DNA from: Malurus cyaneus samueli
Lineage: Eukaryota; Chordata; Aves; Passeriformes; Maluridae
Direction: 5' to 3'
Length of the DNA: 64,000 nt
Assembly: GCA_009741485.1 (NCBI GenBank)
Contig: CM019216.1
Span: forward strand, 52,463,943-52,527,942
In this document: piece after piece, positions 12,332 through 25,320 of the stretch
Layout of the letters: each line of letters opens with the position of its first letter
How positions within the stretch are numbered: position 1 is the first letter of the stretch
Program-made: the position numbers and the translations under genes
The notes under the pieces: model-generated
The model's database searches: none
The model's input: only the letters and a program-made list of their open reading frames with translations
What the model was told of the DNA's origin: nothing

Positions 12332-12420
12332 GCATATAAAACTAAGCAGAGCTTGGACCTGAGTGAGAGTTTTGCATTTAAAACTAAGCAGAGCAATAGC
12401 CACCTTCTGGGTGAGAGTTT
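12332..12420. repeat. Two-copy tandem duplication, period 42
   Basis: GCATATAAAACTAAGCAGAG begins at 12332 and recurs as GCATTTAAAACTAAGCAGAG at 12374. Both units end in GGTGAGAGTTT or GAGTGAGAGTTT. The second unit has about five extra bases in its middle. It looks like a local duplication that has since diverged slightly. Confidence 0.85.
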
Positions 12421-14440
12421 GATTCCTAAGATAAAAATCCATGTTTTTCTCAATGGACAGATCCCCTAGTAATGGTGTGGCTTGGCAAACCCTTGGGAAT
12501 ATGTTCACTTTAACCTGCACAAATATGCCATGTCAGCAGGACAACTTGCATCCTTAAGCTGAGGATCTTGGTGGCTGGACTTACTGTAACCCATATACAA
12601 AGGGTACAGGGTTAATTCCATTGAAATCAACTGCTCAATAACCTTGAATTACCATGCAATGGTTCTACCTTGATTTCAAACTCCCTGTAATCCTTCATTT
12701 TACTCTTTCTGTACACCTTGGTTTTGATATAAAGACTCTTAATCCTTACATAATCTCCATGTGAACAGGAGTAACTATAGTCAGGGTGAGTTACTTTTCT
12801 ACTTCTCTCTGTCTTTCCATCCTTCTGGTACATTCAGTACATCCAGTCCTTGCCCATTAGTAAATTCTTTTGAGATACTGCTTTCATTAAGCTGTGGGTA
12901 GAACCACGGCACTGCAGTAACATCACTTTGCAACACTAACAGCGCTCTGTATGCTTTTATCCAAGACAAGGTACAGAGTCCACACCATTGTCCTTGCCTA
13001 CGCCAGTGGAGATTTACTAGCCAAACTATCCTGGAAAACTCTCTTTAGTAGAAATAAGACATACATCAGCAAAGTATTTCCCCTCACTAGAGCCTATAGA
13101 AAAGCTTTACAAATCAGTTCCAGGTCTTTACCAGGCAGTTCATTTATTCCTTTATCTGTCTTGTGACACAGGTGCAGCCTACTTTTGCCAGAATATTATT
13201 CTTGCTTGGGAGTAAAACAGGTAAGATGTTAGACCAGCAAAATCCATATTATAAATATCAGTGGATATAATCTGAAATGCCTTCTCACTGATTGTAAAAG
13301 AAAAGGTTTAGTGTAATCACTAAAGGATGTTTTCTTTGCAATTAATAAAGTAATCTCAAACACACACACACATATGAAAGGACAGGTTATAAAACTCAGT
13401 GTTAAGGCGAGGCATATATTTTTCAACTTAATGTAGTTCTTTCAAAATACATGTATCTCAAAGGAGAAGAAAGATGTGACTGGCTGAACTGTATAAAACC
13501 AAAATCATATAATGCTTCATGGGATTTTGTCCAAACTTCATCTACAGCACTGGCTTTCTCTATAGACATTCTCATCTTCTTGAAAATTAATAAAAGAGGC
13601 TTTTAAGAAAATATACCTTTTAATGGTAGTCTGCAAGCAAGGAATGGTAGGAGATCTATTGTCAACCACAATGAAACAGGAGGCAGGAAAACTGTTTCTG
13701 TGAAATCTTGGGCTTTTCCCCCACACACACATTTATGAGTTTCAAGCTTACCAGCCTTTAGACAACAGTGCAGTTATTCATCCAGGAATGTGCTGGAGAC
13801 AAATTGGTTCATGTTTTAAAAGTGTGATGAGAGGTGGCTGTTATGTAAAGTCCTTAATACTCAGCATCCTACCTCTGTAACTTATTTGATCATCACGAAG
13901 CAATCCAGTTTGATTTTAAAGACAACGTATTAGTCATGCAAATCTGAAACAAATGAAATAAAATATTTATTTTTTTTTCTGTCACTGACCTCTTTACTTC
14001 ATATGTGGGCAAGTAGTGCTGCCTCTCTCTCTTCCTCTTCACCTCTCTTGTTGATTGATGCTGAAAGTTCTTTGGCGCCTTTTCTGGTGGATTTCATGTG
14101 TAGGTCCCATCAGCTGAAGGATATCTTAGGCTTCACTGCAAATTCTCTGCATCTCTTAAAATATTAGTAATTAAATGTGCTTGAAAAAGTTTCACCTGAC
14201 TAAGAGAAAGGTGGTAACCTGTGATTTAGCAAGCAGTTAGCTTTAAATTACTGTCTCAGATCTCTCAGAGTTAGTTAAGTATACAGCATGAGGAGTTTTG
14301 TTATTCTTGAAGAACATGACCAGAAATAATTCAAAATTAAAAGCTCTTGTGGAAGAGAGGCAGAATTGAGAAGCTGTCACATGATCCAAACAAACAAAAA
14401 AATCCCCAAATAACGCAGTGTTTTCTAAACTTTTTTTTGA
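12421..14440. other. Non-coding stretch, no recognised feature
   Basis: A short CA run near 13361-13372 is the only simple sequence I note. No open frame resembles a known family. Confidence 0.5.
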
Positions 14441-14455
14441 GGGGGGGGGGGGGGG
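14441..14455. repeat. Homopolymer run of 15 G
   Basis: Fifteen consecutive G follow an eight-base T run and GA. Long G runs are rare in AT-rich amniote DNA. They are prone to quadruplex formation and to length error in sequencing, so the exact length is uncertain. Confidence 0.9.
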
Positions 14456-17400
14456 AAGCATAGATGGATGGTTTAAATAACTGCTCCCATCAGAAGAGAT
14501 CTTGATATTTAATCTTAAGAGATGAGAGAATTACCCTAAATGTTATGTGCTACAAAGTTTCAATTACCTAATTACACAGCTAGGGTATTCAGGAATGCAC
14601 AGGTAAATTTTTCAGCTTGCAACACTCTTCAATAGATCTTAGGAAACGATATAAAGAGAGTACAACCAAAGGTTAATATTTCAAAGACTAATGAAGTTTT
14701 TGATATTGAGCTTAATTTTGGCTCATGAATACTTTGCACGGATCTCAAGCACATTAAAAACTTGTCTCAGATTGAGAGAGAATAGTCTAGTTTTCACAGC
14801 ACTCATTTGAAACTTTGGAGATACGTAGTGAATTCATTATTCTGCCACTGGGTACCATTTTCCCCACTTACTGAGAAAATTTATGCAGAGTAAATCAAGA
14901 AAGTCTGCAGTTCTCAGAGACAGAGTAATCTATTTCTAACTCTCTCAAATTGTCTCTAGAGACATGAGTCTGCTCAGTTCTGCATTTTATGGCTCACTTT
15001 TGAGGGGTTAGTTCATTTTTTTGTGCATAACAGATTGCAAACCCACATTTCCTGGCACTGAGATGAAAACCTTTCTAACTCTCTACAGAAGCCCTGCAAC
15101 AATGAGACCAAAAAGTCAAGATTTGAGACAGAAATGACAAAGGAAACATTCGGAACTGGTATTCTTCCATGTTCATAGGGGAAGAAGGAAATCCTCGTAC
15201 CTATGAAAGCTTTTTTGCATTTTCTACTGGAAAATTATTGGATAAACAAGCAGAAATCTGACCACCCACTGATTTAAACTATCCCATTCCTTTGAGGTCT
15301 CAGCCATAGAATCTCAAGCAAATTTTAAAAACTAAATAGAGTCAGTTAAATATTACAACACTAAAGACACCAGTGCCTGAGTCCCTTTGCAAACAATGGC
15401 CTCTTGTTTAAGGCCCATGCCCTTAAACATCCCCAGATGTCTAAAACTGTGGGAAGACAGTGTATACTGTGTGTTTAACGTCTTTGGGGATCTTGGGTCT
15501 CCTGACAGCATCTCCTTCAACACAATGCGGTAGGGAGCACCCAACAGAAAGACTTTAGGGTGCTTAGCTGTGAACAATCTCAAACATAAATATGGATTTT
15601 ACTTTCCTCTTACTGCTTGGAATGACCGTACAAGTTATTTTTCACAGCCTCAAACTAATATTGCTGCAAACACCAAAATTTTAAAGAAATCAACTAAAAA
15701 TCACGGACTTGGATTGCATGCGCAAAACTTGCTTCAGACCCTCTGTATTCCACAGCAGCATCTGCAGGCATGGTCACAGTGAAGTAAATAACCAAATTCA
15801 CTTAGACAAAAGCTGTCTTTGTGTCTGTTTTGTGTGCTGTGGAGTGTTTGCAGACATACCTTGCATTCCTACCCCACCTAAGCCCCGGATTTAGGTGTAC
15901 TTTTTGTGCATGGGAAACACATGTGGCTTCACTGAACAGGAACCTATCTCTTCATCTCTTTTTGTCAGTCCTTGAGAATGATAAGAAAAGTATATCACAA
16001 GGTTTGGATACAAGTGATGTTATCTTGCAAATTTTCTGCAAAAGCTGCCAAGGACAATAAAGATAAACCAGGACCTGACATTTGTAATATAGAAAACCAA
16101 ATGTAAAAGAGAAAAAGTTCACAGAGAAGCTGCAGTTCTGTCATGCAGTATCATAGGGAAGTGCCCACAGATGATAAAGCTACACCATAGAAGATATAAC
16201 AGACTCACAGATGTACATTTATTTTACTGTTTTGACAATTACCTTCAAAAATCCCCTTATGAATTCCACTGTGTTAGCATGGAAGCATCTAAGAAACCCT
16301 GTAACTTTAACCAGGTAAATAATTGCATGATGAGGGTTCTTGTTTGTTTGCATTTCTTTGAAACAGTAGCATGGAATGTACCAGAATATCAGACCACAAA
16401 ACATTCCTGACATTTTTGAAAAACATGTTTTTATACTGCTGCTGTCAAGCTTTCAGATAACCATTTCATATCTGTTCACACAAATACCCCCCAAACAACA
16501 CAGGGAAACCCCTCATTAGTGGTTGCAGACTTTAGGTACATCCACAATAACACTGCAGGTGTTCCACATGCATGTAGTAACCACTTACAGAACCCCACTG
16601 CCATGCTAAAAACTAATTTTATTTTGTACATTTCGATATGTACTTGATCTTTATTATTTTTCCTCTTTGGCTGGAGCACATTTATCTTTATTTGCAGGTA
16701 TGTGTGTATGTACTGTATACATACAAACATGTTTAAAAACGTAATTCAAGTCTTGAATAGTTTAAACCTTATGGCAGTGCACTTAAATGGAATCAGATGC
16801 AGAAATTTGCAGGCTCAGGTCCATGTTTAACATCACTAATCTGATACTTCAGCTGTTCTTGTGAGTATAAGCACCAAGAAAAAGCACGCAGCTTTGCTTC
16901 ATTTTCCCAAACAATTGTAGGAAAGTAGAGCACCTTTACCATGCAAATACCCCAGAGCCGACTTGCAGGACTGATGTGCTCAAGAAGAGGCATTGCTTAA
17001 TAGACCTCCATGTCCACTTGTTTCAGCTATCTGCAGAAATATAATTTCTTTTCAGTTTCTTTCCTGTCTTCTTACATTGCGATTACGATTAATTGCCTCC
17101 AAATTCATAAATCATTGCAGTCCTCACTACATTCATTAAAAGTAACTCACCAAATAGTAAGTTCCAATAACATTATTCTGTCATAGTTGACATAGTCTGC
17201 CTTTGAATTGGTCCTGCTAATGGCTGTCCTAGTCAAGGCCAGAAATTACAAGATAGAGTACTAGTTGGTTGCTGCTTTACAAGGTATTTTTTTACTATAA
17301 TGAATACAAACATACAGAATAAACAATAGCAGCTTTCTAAAATTTGAATTATCCTCATGATTTGTGAATTTGTAAAGAAATACGTGTCAGGAGAGATGGC

Positions 17401-18960
17401 TGTGCCAGTCCATTAGTGTATCAATGTAAAATGAGATGGTAAATCTCACTTGGAACCAGGAGCAGGGCAGCTCCCCAGGACTCCATTTGCCATCACTATT
17501 CAAATTAGTATCTCAGGTGATATGAACTAATGAGTTAAGACTTTTCAAAATACACGATTAGATATGATCATTCCTTTTCCACTCCTACCAGCTAGAGAGA
17601 AAAATCACATACTCTGTTCACATAGCTTAAGGCCTAAGGGGACTACCAGGTTATTTGTTGCTCCTCCAGTACATTGCATGTCATTAAGTTTCATCCAATT
17701 GTTCCCGTGCTAAACTCATGAACCTGCCAAATGAAAGGCATTGGATTTTGATTTGAAGAATTTAAAGGGCAGCAAATCCACTCACTGGCTTGTCCTGAAG
17801 GCTTATGTACTTCACTAATGAGTTGTTCCTCCTTGAAATTTTCACAGGATCAGCTGCTAGCATTCACTGTGCTGCCTTCCTCCTCTTCTCATAGCTGGCA
17901 TGTGCTTCCTGTGAAGACACACATCAATCAAACCATCTCCCAGACACCTCTATAGCCACCTGCAGGGTGCATTCTTCAGCCTTCAAAACACTGGCATGCA
18001 TCTATTCTTCTGTCTTCAGTTTCACATTCTTCTCTTTCCCAGAGAGCCTCTGTGTTGACAGCCAGAGTCCAGAGAGGGTGACACTGCCACCCTGGTCCTG
18101 TTGTTTTGTACAGCCCAGCACTGCCTTACTGCCACTCTCTGCAGAGGGCTGTTGCTGAAATCTCTGCACAGGCACCTCTCCAGGCCCAAAGCCCACGTTC
18201 TGCAGTCATGTCCACCTTTCTTTGGTCCTTTATTATGAGCTGTCATTTGAAAATGGCTGAACAGCCTTGCTTATCACATTGTTGCGATCCCTCAATTTAA
18301 CAGTCTGCTGATTTCTGTGTTATCTCCACATTTCCTCAGTAATGAACTTAGACTGTTGCTAAAAATAAGCACTGGTTTCAGTCTTGTGACTGTCTTGATA
18401 ACATCTCCCTTAATCGATGAGAGCTCATCATTTGCAAGCAGCTGGAGGATTTTTCATGTACCTTGATTTTGACCTATAACATTGCCTTAATAAAAAAAAA
18501 AACAAACCCAAAAGCATGAATCAGAAGACAGCAGTGCTGTCAAAGCATCTCATCACGCTGATGTGCATCAGTCAACTCTGCAGCCAACTTTTCCATGCAA
18601 GATTAGTACAAGTTAACTCTGCTCACTGGCTTTAAAAGATTTGCCATGGATATTTGCCATCACCCTTCTCAGGTAGTAGAGATCTGTAGGATTTTCCATC
18701 AGGTGGAAATGAATTCTTCTTTACAGACACACAGAGTAATAGTTAATGGGGTTTTTATTCCCTTTCAGAATATCCACCTACTAATGTGTCACCTAATTTT
18801 CAAAATTTACTTTGTTGCTCAAGTATTCACACTCTTAATCCTTCATTTTCATTGAATTTGCTTTTCTGTTTTTTTTTCTTTTGTTTCCCTAATAACTTAC
18901 TTTTTTTGTGTTACATAACCTGCCATTTATTTTATTGCTATGTAATTCTGTAGATTTTCA
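14456..18960. other. Non-coding stretch, no recognised feature
   Basis: No recognisable repeat family, RNA gene or coding exon. Overlapping short frames near 18000-18300 on both strands reflect locally higher GC. None has splice signals or a family resemblance I can support. Confidence 0.5.
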
Positions 18961-18968
18961 TTTTGTGT

Positions 18969-18998
18969 GCATATATATACACACACATACATATAAAT
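18969..18998. repeat. Short TA/CA dinucleotide tract
   Basis: Mixed CATATATATACACACACATACATATA of about 28 bases. It is a short imperfect microsatellite. Confidence 0.8.
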
Positions 18999-19684
18999 CC
19001 TTTTTTTACCACTTCATCTTTGAGTCATGAAGTCTTTTTCTTTCTGACCATTTGGTACAGTAATATTTATCTGAAAGATATATAGCTGTACAAAGAACAC
19101 AGAAAATAGCAACATCTTAAAGAAGGGACATGTTGTCACTGACATAGTCTTAGCAAAGTCTTACCTCTGTTACAAAAATTAAGAATCTCCATGATTACAT
19201 CTCCAGTTTCCTAGTTCAGAATATGACACAGACATCTCCCTGGGACTGCAACAAACCGCCCCACCCCGAAATAAAAAAGACAGCAAGAGGGAAGACTAAA
19301 AGCATTACCTTTTCTTCTTGCTCCTCTAAAGGGTTCAGGTGCCCTCTCCTTGCAGCCAACACCTCCAAAGACTTTCTCACAAAGCAATGCTAGTCAAGGC
19401 TGAACAAAGTGTTTTAGCACATGAAGAGACCTTCAAGGAAAACAAAAACACCACAACACCTTTAAGATTTATAAATTGTGAAATTGAGGTGAAGAATTTC
19501 ATGAACAGCTCAGAAGTCACTTCATAGGCAGCAGAATAAAGCCTTTGCTTATGTGCCAAAGGAGATGCAAAACCCAAGTTGAAGCAGCCCATTCCTTGCC
19601 ATTATTAATTTTATAGAGACAAGTCACTTGCTTTCCTGTGCAGATAATGTGATAAATAAATCAAATTTTTAAGTCTTTCAGTCT

Positions 19685-19754
19685 ATCAGGGGAGAGTGAA
19701 TCCATCCACTGAAGAATCCATCAGGGAAGAGTGAATCCATCCAGTGAAAAAGTA
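19685..19754. repeat. Two-copy tandem duplication, period 35
   Basis: ATCAGGGGAGAGTGAATCCA starts at 19685 and ATCAGGGAAGAGTGAATCCA at 19720. The units stay closely similar through TCCACTGAAGA versus TCCAGTGAAAA. The few differences indicate a fairly young duplication. Confidence 0.9.
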
Positions 19755-22700
19755 TGCAGTATTTCACCAATTTCAGCTTAGAAAAAAATAAAGAGACAAT
19801 TGCAAAAGATATATTGTAAATTTTGGAAACCAGTTATCTGCTTAACAGTGTCTGATACTCATTTATCTGTACAAAACAGAAGTTACTAGTACAAGTTATA
19901 AATACCTGACCCACTCTTCAGCTTCCTCTGCCAAACCTCTCTATTCACCTCAAATACTTGAGAAATTTTGACTCAGAAACAAACCCAGTTGTAACAATAA
20001 TTTTTTAAACTTTTGGAAAAAAACAGTGCATTAATCATGAAACAAATGTCTTTATTCTGTTTGATGTTTGGCCCTGCCTTCATTATCAGGAAATGGACTA
20101 TTAAAAAAGGATGATGAATTCCTCCCAGCCCTCTCACTTTCTCTCCCACCAGGATGAACAAGCTCCATATCCCAAGTATAAAGATTTGACATTTAGGAGA
20201 TAGAGAGATAAGTTAAAAGCAAGGCCAGGTGCAACAGTGACCTCTTGTCTATTTTTCTCTTCATTGTTCATAAATAACCAGTGCAGTGGTCCAAGGAGAA
20301 GCCCTTCCAGCAGAGCTAGCACAAGACTCATCTGAGAACAGACTCTGTTGGTTCTTTTTTTTTCTCCTCTCCTAAAGATCTAATGTATTTTCTGTACTTT
20401 CATTTTTGCAGACTTTGGGCAACGACAGTTTGGGGAAGTCAGAATGCAAAATGTCTTCAATGCTGAAAGGGGAGAAAGTAGAGAAATGAGATTTCACACC
20501 CCAAAGTGGCTGCACGGATATGACTTTGCTGTTTGTGTCTCGGCTCTAACCAGAGTTGTGTTGTTATAGCTCTGCCCAGAAGCTCTTCCCCAAAGCAGGT
20601 GCTTTGTGAATCGAGAACACAGATCCCTGACCTATCTCTCAGTGCCTGAGAAACAGTCAAAATCACGCCTGTAAAGCAAATAAAGGTGCATTAGGAGTAC
20701 AGGCAGGCATCATTCCAGTAGCTCCAAGCCCTCATTCACAGAGAACAGTAGCCTTTAAGATATGACAACAGGAATTTTGGAGCTGTGCAGTGTGCCAGAG
20801 ATTCAGGAGATTAAGTCACTTTTTATCCATCCAGTAATTTTCAACATTACCCACAGTTGCTAAATTAAAGCTGAACGGGTCAGCTAGCATTATTACAATC
20901 TGTTCTTTTATTCAGCTTTCTGAAAACGCCTAGTCTGACCACAGCCTTGTGTAAACTCACTATCTAAAAAGCTAAGTCTTGTTCTAAAAGGAAGATTGCC
21001 TGCTTCCCCTGCAACCCTGTGTTTTATTTAACATGCATTATTTAACATGCAATGTTCCTGTGTCACCATTTCGCATCAGTCATTCTCAAGGATTTACAGG
21101 GAGTGGGCACAGATGATGTGACTGGATGAAGTAACATGGCTTTGCAATTATCCCCTGGTACACACTTTCAGTCTGGCATTAGGAAATGACGGTTCACTGT
21201 GCAGAGCTAAGCTGCTTTGGGAAAATGCTCAGGAAACATGTGGAAGAGATATTAACAAAAGCATTTCAGCTGCCCCTCATTGGTGCCAGATGCTGAGTAG
21301 CCAGCAGAAGCAAATTATTTTTAGGTTGCTGCTCATCATCTGTCCTCAGGTCAAGAGTTTATGCCCTTCAGAGAGAAGAGGCATGGCACACTGGGAGGCA
21401 GCAGGGTGATGCTTCTCCTGTAGATTGAGCTTCCTTTGCTTTCCTTTCAAGTATGTGATAGTCTTTAATGAGAATACTCTGCAAGGGAGAAGGGTTAGTG
21501 GAGAGAAGCAAACAAGTCAGAGACTTGTGAACAGCAATTCACTCATGTCCTATGCTACTTTCTATTCTGTGTACCCAGGATTTTCTGCCATGTTCCCACA
21601 CCATGTACTATGTTAGATTCCAGGGCCCAGTTAACCAAAAAAACATTCCTCTCTATGGATAGATCCATCACAGCTCTGGTTAATTTGCCACTGGACCCTG
21701 CTCCGATGTTAATGAAATCCAAGACATTTGTACAAGACTAAGAGAATCCCCTTCAAATACTGTAAAACCCCTGAAGATAAACTTCTCTGGGGAGACAAGA
21801 GACTGTATAAGAAACTACAATGAAAATTAAAATTCCTTGAGCACTCATACTGAAATAATATTGACATAGCATTTTAATTATATGCTATCAAATGTGCTTC
21901 ATATATTAAACAGGCCTGTTTTCATGGGCATTTGGTGGGCAAATATTATTTGTAAAAGTACTTGCTCCTGTGCATAGCTTCACATTACACAAACAGAGGA
22001 ATGCAAGGGTCCTAGGGTGAGAAGGAGAACCAGAACATTTCGTTCTCACTCACTGACTCAGCTTAAGGTCAGCAGCAATCAAAGTCGTTTCCAGATGAAT
22101 GGAGTTCAATGGTTCATATGAAATAAACCATCACTCCCAGCAATCAGATCCACAAAGCCAATCAGTCATGTTCCTACAAAGCATCATGAAGAAAGGAGAA
22201 TCCAGAAGCCTGTTCCTGAGAGACATGTCCTGCCTTTCTTCAAGGCAGATTTCAAATCCAGGTGCTGCTACACAAGGCTCACCTCTGCCCAGCTCTGAGC
22301 TCAGTCTACAGAAGGTCCAAAACAATGAAGGAAAAGAACCAAAGAAAATGGGATATAGAGAATGAGGAGAGAGGAGCCTTTAATCCTGGTTCCCTGAAGA
22401 GCATAACAGCATCACTGTGCAATGCAAAGCAACCATTGATGTGGACAGATTTTCGAAGGTACTTATCAAGAAGCTGAGCAGACCTGATTTGGGATTCCTT
22501 TGTCATGCACTCAGTCTGGGTCACTCTAAGGTATTGCTGCACATGGCAGCATTCCTGAGAAATTTTTATTTTAGGCAGATGCGACTGGAATAAGCCTTAA
22601 TGTTAACAAAGTAAGCTGAGGCCAATTATTAAGGAGCACAAACTCTGTGATTTCTGACAACAATCAGAAGGCAAGCTACCTTAACATCCCAACCAGTGGC

Positions 22701-23825
22701 TTTTCCTCCAAAAGGGAAAAGACTGACTCACACCCCATGAGAATCTGAGAAAATTATAGCAATAAGAGCAAGACAATGAGCATCCTTTGAAAACAATTTG
22801 TACATATTTCCTGATAGCTTCACACACTCTGTTGGAAAAAGTATAGACAACAAACTTGCTAATGACCTCTCTGCCATAAAACTTACCTAGGTGAGGTCAT
22901 AATTCATATATTGTGCTTCAAAGCAATAACTCTGTCTGATCTTACTGTCCTGAGTTTCTGCAAATTACCATTTTTATTGTTTTGCTCAGACACTCTAATT
23001 TATAGAGGAAGGAGAGAAAGTTACTGACAAACTGTTCAAGGTGTTGTGCAGAGAGTGTAATGAGATCCTAATTATGCTGTACCTCTCCCTGAGGATGATT
23101 TCTTCTGTTTTTGTTTGAAATTTCAGCATTGCTTTTTTATAAAATTATGCACTGTGGCAGTGAGAGCTGCGAGGGAAGCAATTCAGAGAGGAGAGCACCA
23201 ATTATTGTGTCCTCCTAGATCACGCTGGCTTTAACAGACCTAGGCTCAGCACCCCAAAATCAAGAGAGGAGACACACCCGAAAGCAAACATCAGATGCCT
23301 CACAACCAGCCCAGTTTTGTGTTAATTTGGATGTTGGATTGACTTATATAGGTCAGACTCAGTCAGTGCTGAGCAGTGAAGAGGGAATCCAGGGAATCCA
23401 GCAGCAGTTTCACTCACAGCCAGGCTGCCAAGGCAATAGATTCACAGTTTTGTATTATCAAGTGCAAATGACTCAACACAAAACTTGCCATTTGAAACTT
23501 ATAATTGCTTTGGCAATCCATTTCTATGGAAGCAGCCACTTTCCTGCCTCTACTTCAGTGACTAGTAATATCAACTATTATTACGAAAAGACCTCTCCTC
23601 ATGACTCAATTACCAGAAATACTATTTGTGCTAAGTATTAAGAAATATTACCTACACTCCTGAACAGAGTCCCTACTGACATATGAATCAATTCAATATT
23701 TCTACGCTTTTAAACTTTTGAAGTGAGAATTTGAAGGTCAAAAGAAGAAGAATCATCTGAGGTTTACACAAATAAGACTATCTCAGCAGTTTTTATGGCA
23801 CAGGAAAAATAATCATAGCAAAGCA
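19755..23825. other. Non-coding stretch, only short duplications
   Basis: Apart from the 14-base duplication at 21024 and a 9-base duplication (GGGAATCCA) at 23383-23400, I recognise nothing. Open frames of up to about 100 codons have no family resemblance. Around 22980-23215 the sequence has low complexity bias and mixed TAAT-core motifs that could be an enhancer, but I cannot support that. Confidence 0.45.
21024..21051. repeat. Perfect two-copy tandem duplication of 14 bases
   Basis: TTATTTAACATGCA is present twice back to back with no difference (21024-21037 and 21038-21051). Confidence 0.9.
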
Positions 23826-24187
23826 AGGAAGAAAAGGAGCTCAAGGGGAGATCTTATCACACTTTACAACTACCTGAAAGGAGGCTGTAACCAGGTGGAA
23901 GCCGGTCTCTTTTCCCAAGTAACAGAGGAAAGGACAAGAGTAAATAACCTCAAGTTGTTGGGGAGATTTAGATTGGGTATTAGGAAAAATGTCTTCACCA
24001 AAAGTGTTGTCAAGCACTGGAAAAGGTTGCCCAGACAAGGGGTGCATTCACTATCCCTGAAGGTATTTAAGGTTGCACATGTGGTGCTTGGGGCATGATT
24101 TACAGGTGGGTCTGGCAGTGCTGGGTTTACAGTGAGACTCAATGATCCTAAAGCCTTTTCCAGCCTAAAAGGTTCTGTGATTCTATG
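23826..24187 (+). mobile_element. CR1 LINE, 5'-truncated 3' end
   Basis: This is a contiguous 0.36-kb match to the avian CR1 3' end in the sense direction. Diagnostic pieces in order are GCTCAAGGGGAGATCTTATC, ACAACTACCTGAAAGGAGG, GGTCTCTTTTCCCAAGTAAC, AGATTGGGTATTAGGAAAAA, TCTTCACCAAAAGTGTTGTC, GGTATTTAAGGTTGCACATG, GGCAGTGCTGGGTTTACAGT and the terminal TTTTCCAGCCTAAAAGGTTC. It closes with the octamer pair GTTCTGTG and ATTCTATG, the hallmark CR1 terminus. The 5' truncation is typical of LINE insertion by target-primed reverse transcription. No ORF is kept. The identification is from memory of the consensus, but the end structure is unambiguous. Confidence 0.95.
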
Positions 24188-24947
24188 CTGGCTTGCAGGA
24201 AGTAATCCAGTGACTGCAGTGAGAGCGGGGAGAACACAGCAGGGACAGCATTCAAAGAATCAGTCTTGAACACTGAGCGTTCCTACCTGAGTGAAGTGCT
24301 GAGGGTGTGAAGAAGGCAGACAGAACCACACCAGTGTCATCCTGCTTGTGACAGGAGCTGTATTTGTGTCACATCTGCCCATTCACCTGGTGCAGAACCA
24401 GCGTGGATGCCTGGAGAGCTGCTGCCAAAAGGTGCTGCTTTAGGACACACACTGTAAAGGGGGAAGGTCTTCAGAGTCCCCACTCCTTTCAAGAAGATGA
24501 TGCAACCAATAAAAAATATGTCGCTCGGCCAGTTATCCCTCACAGCACTCTTCTGATTTATTTTTAAGAAAAATCACTTGTGTCTGGTAGGTTCAGAACC
24601 TTGTTGAGACAAGCTCTGATGACTAACAACGGTCTGCTGCCTTACTCAGAGCCCACATGAGGTTTCTGGGTATGGGAATGGGAACAGTTCAAGAAATCTT
24701 ATCTCTAGAGGCATTTACAGGAAACCTCCTGCAAGATTTTTTCTGCTCAAAAAAAAGCAGATGTTTTGATTGAGAATAATTTTTCAAAATATTTAAAATT
24801 CTGCAATACTTTTTCCAATTTCCTTCAAATGAAAGCAAAAAAAAAATGCATTTCATTTTAAATCAAATCAAAGCATTCTGTGTTGAATCAAACCACAAAA
24901 AGTTGATTAATTTTTTCCATTTTGCTTTGGTTTTAATCACAGATGTT

Positions 24948-24949
<2 letters not shown>

Positions 24950-24985
<36 letters not shown>
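24950..24985. repeat. Homopolymer run of 36 T
   Basis: Thirty-six consecutive T, preceded by an AT-rich segment with several A runs. I see no SINE or processed-pseudogene body next to it on the minus strand. It is best treated as a mononucleotide microsatellite. Confidence 0.95.
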
Positions 24986-24988
<3 letters not shown>

Positions 24989-25140
24989 CAGCACAATTTT
25001 ATCCCAGGGAATTTAGACTAAATGACATTAAATCAATTTTAATTAAAAGCTTTAGCTATTTCCCTGCAGGTTTCTTTCAAAATCAGAAATAGGCATGGAA
25101 GTTACTGGCAGTATTCAGCAAATAGATTTTTACTAAAAGC

Positions 25141-25320
25141 ATAGGAAAAATTGGGTTGGAGCAAATCTCTAGAGGTCATCTGGCCCAATCTCTCACTCAA
25201 AGCAAGAGTCAGTCTACTCAAGTTCTTCCTTGAAAAGCTTCCTTAAAAGCTGTTTTTAAAATCTCCAAGGATGAGGAGTCTCTAACCTTTCTGGTAATAA
25301 GTTGCCTGTGTCAGATACAT
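25141..25320 (-). mobile_element. Diverged CR1 LINE 3'-end fragment
   Basis: Read on the plus strand, it shows the reverse-complement CR1 3' signature: TTGGGTTGGAGCAAATCTCT, AGAGGTCATCTGGCCCAATC, then AAATCTCCAAGGATGAGGAG and CTAACCTTTCTGGTAATAAG. The order matches a minus-strand CR1 untranslated region. Divergence is higher than in the copies at 2270 and 23826, so it is probably an older insertion. The distal boundary is uncertain. Confidence 0.7.

Noticed and set aside
24950..24985. T36 as the tail of a minus-strand SINE or retrocopy
   Set aside because: The sequence that would be the body on the minus strand shows no tRNA- or 7SL-like promoter boxes and no gene similarity.
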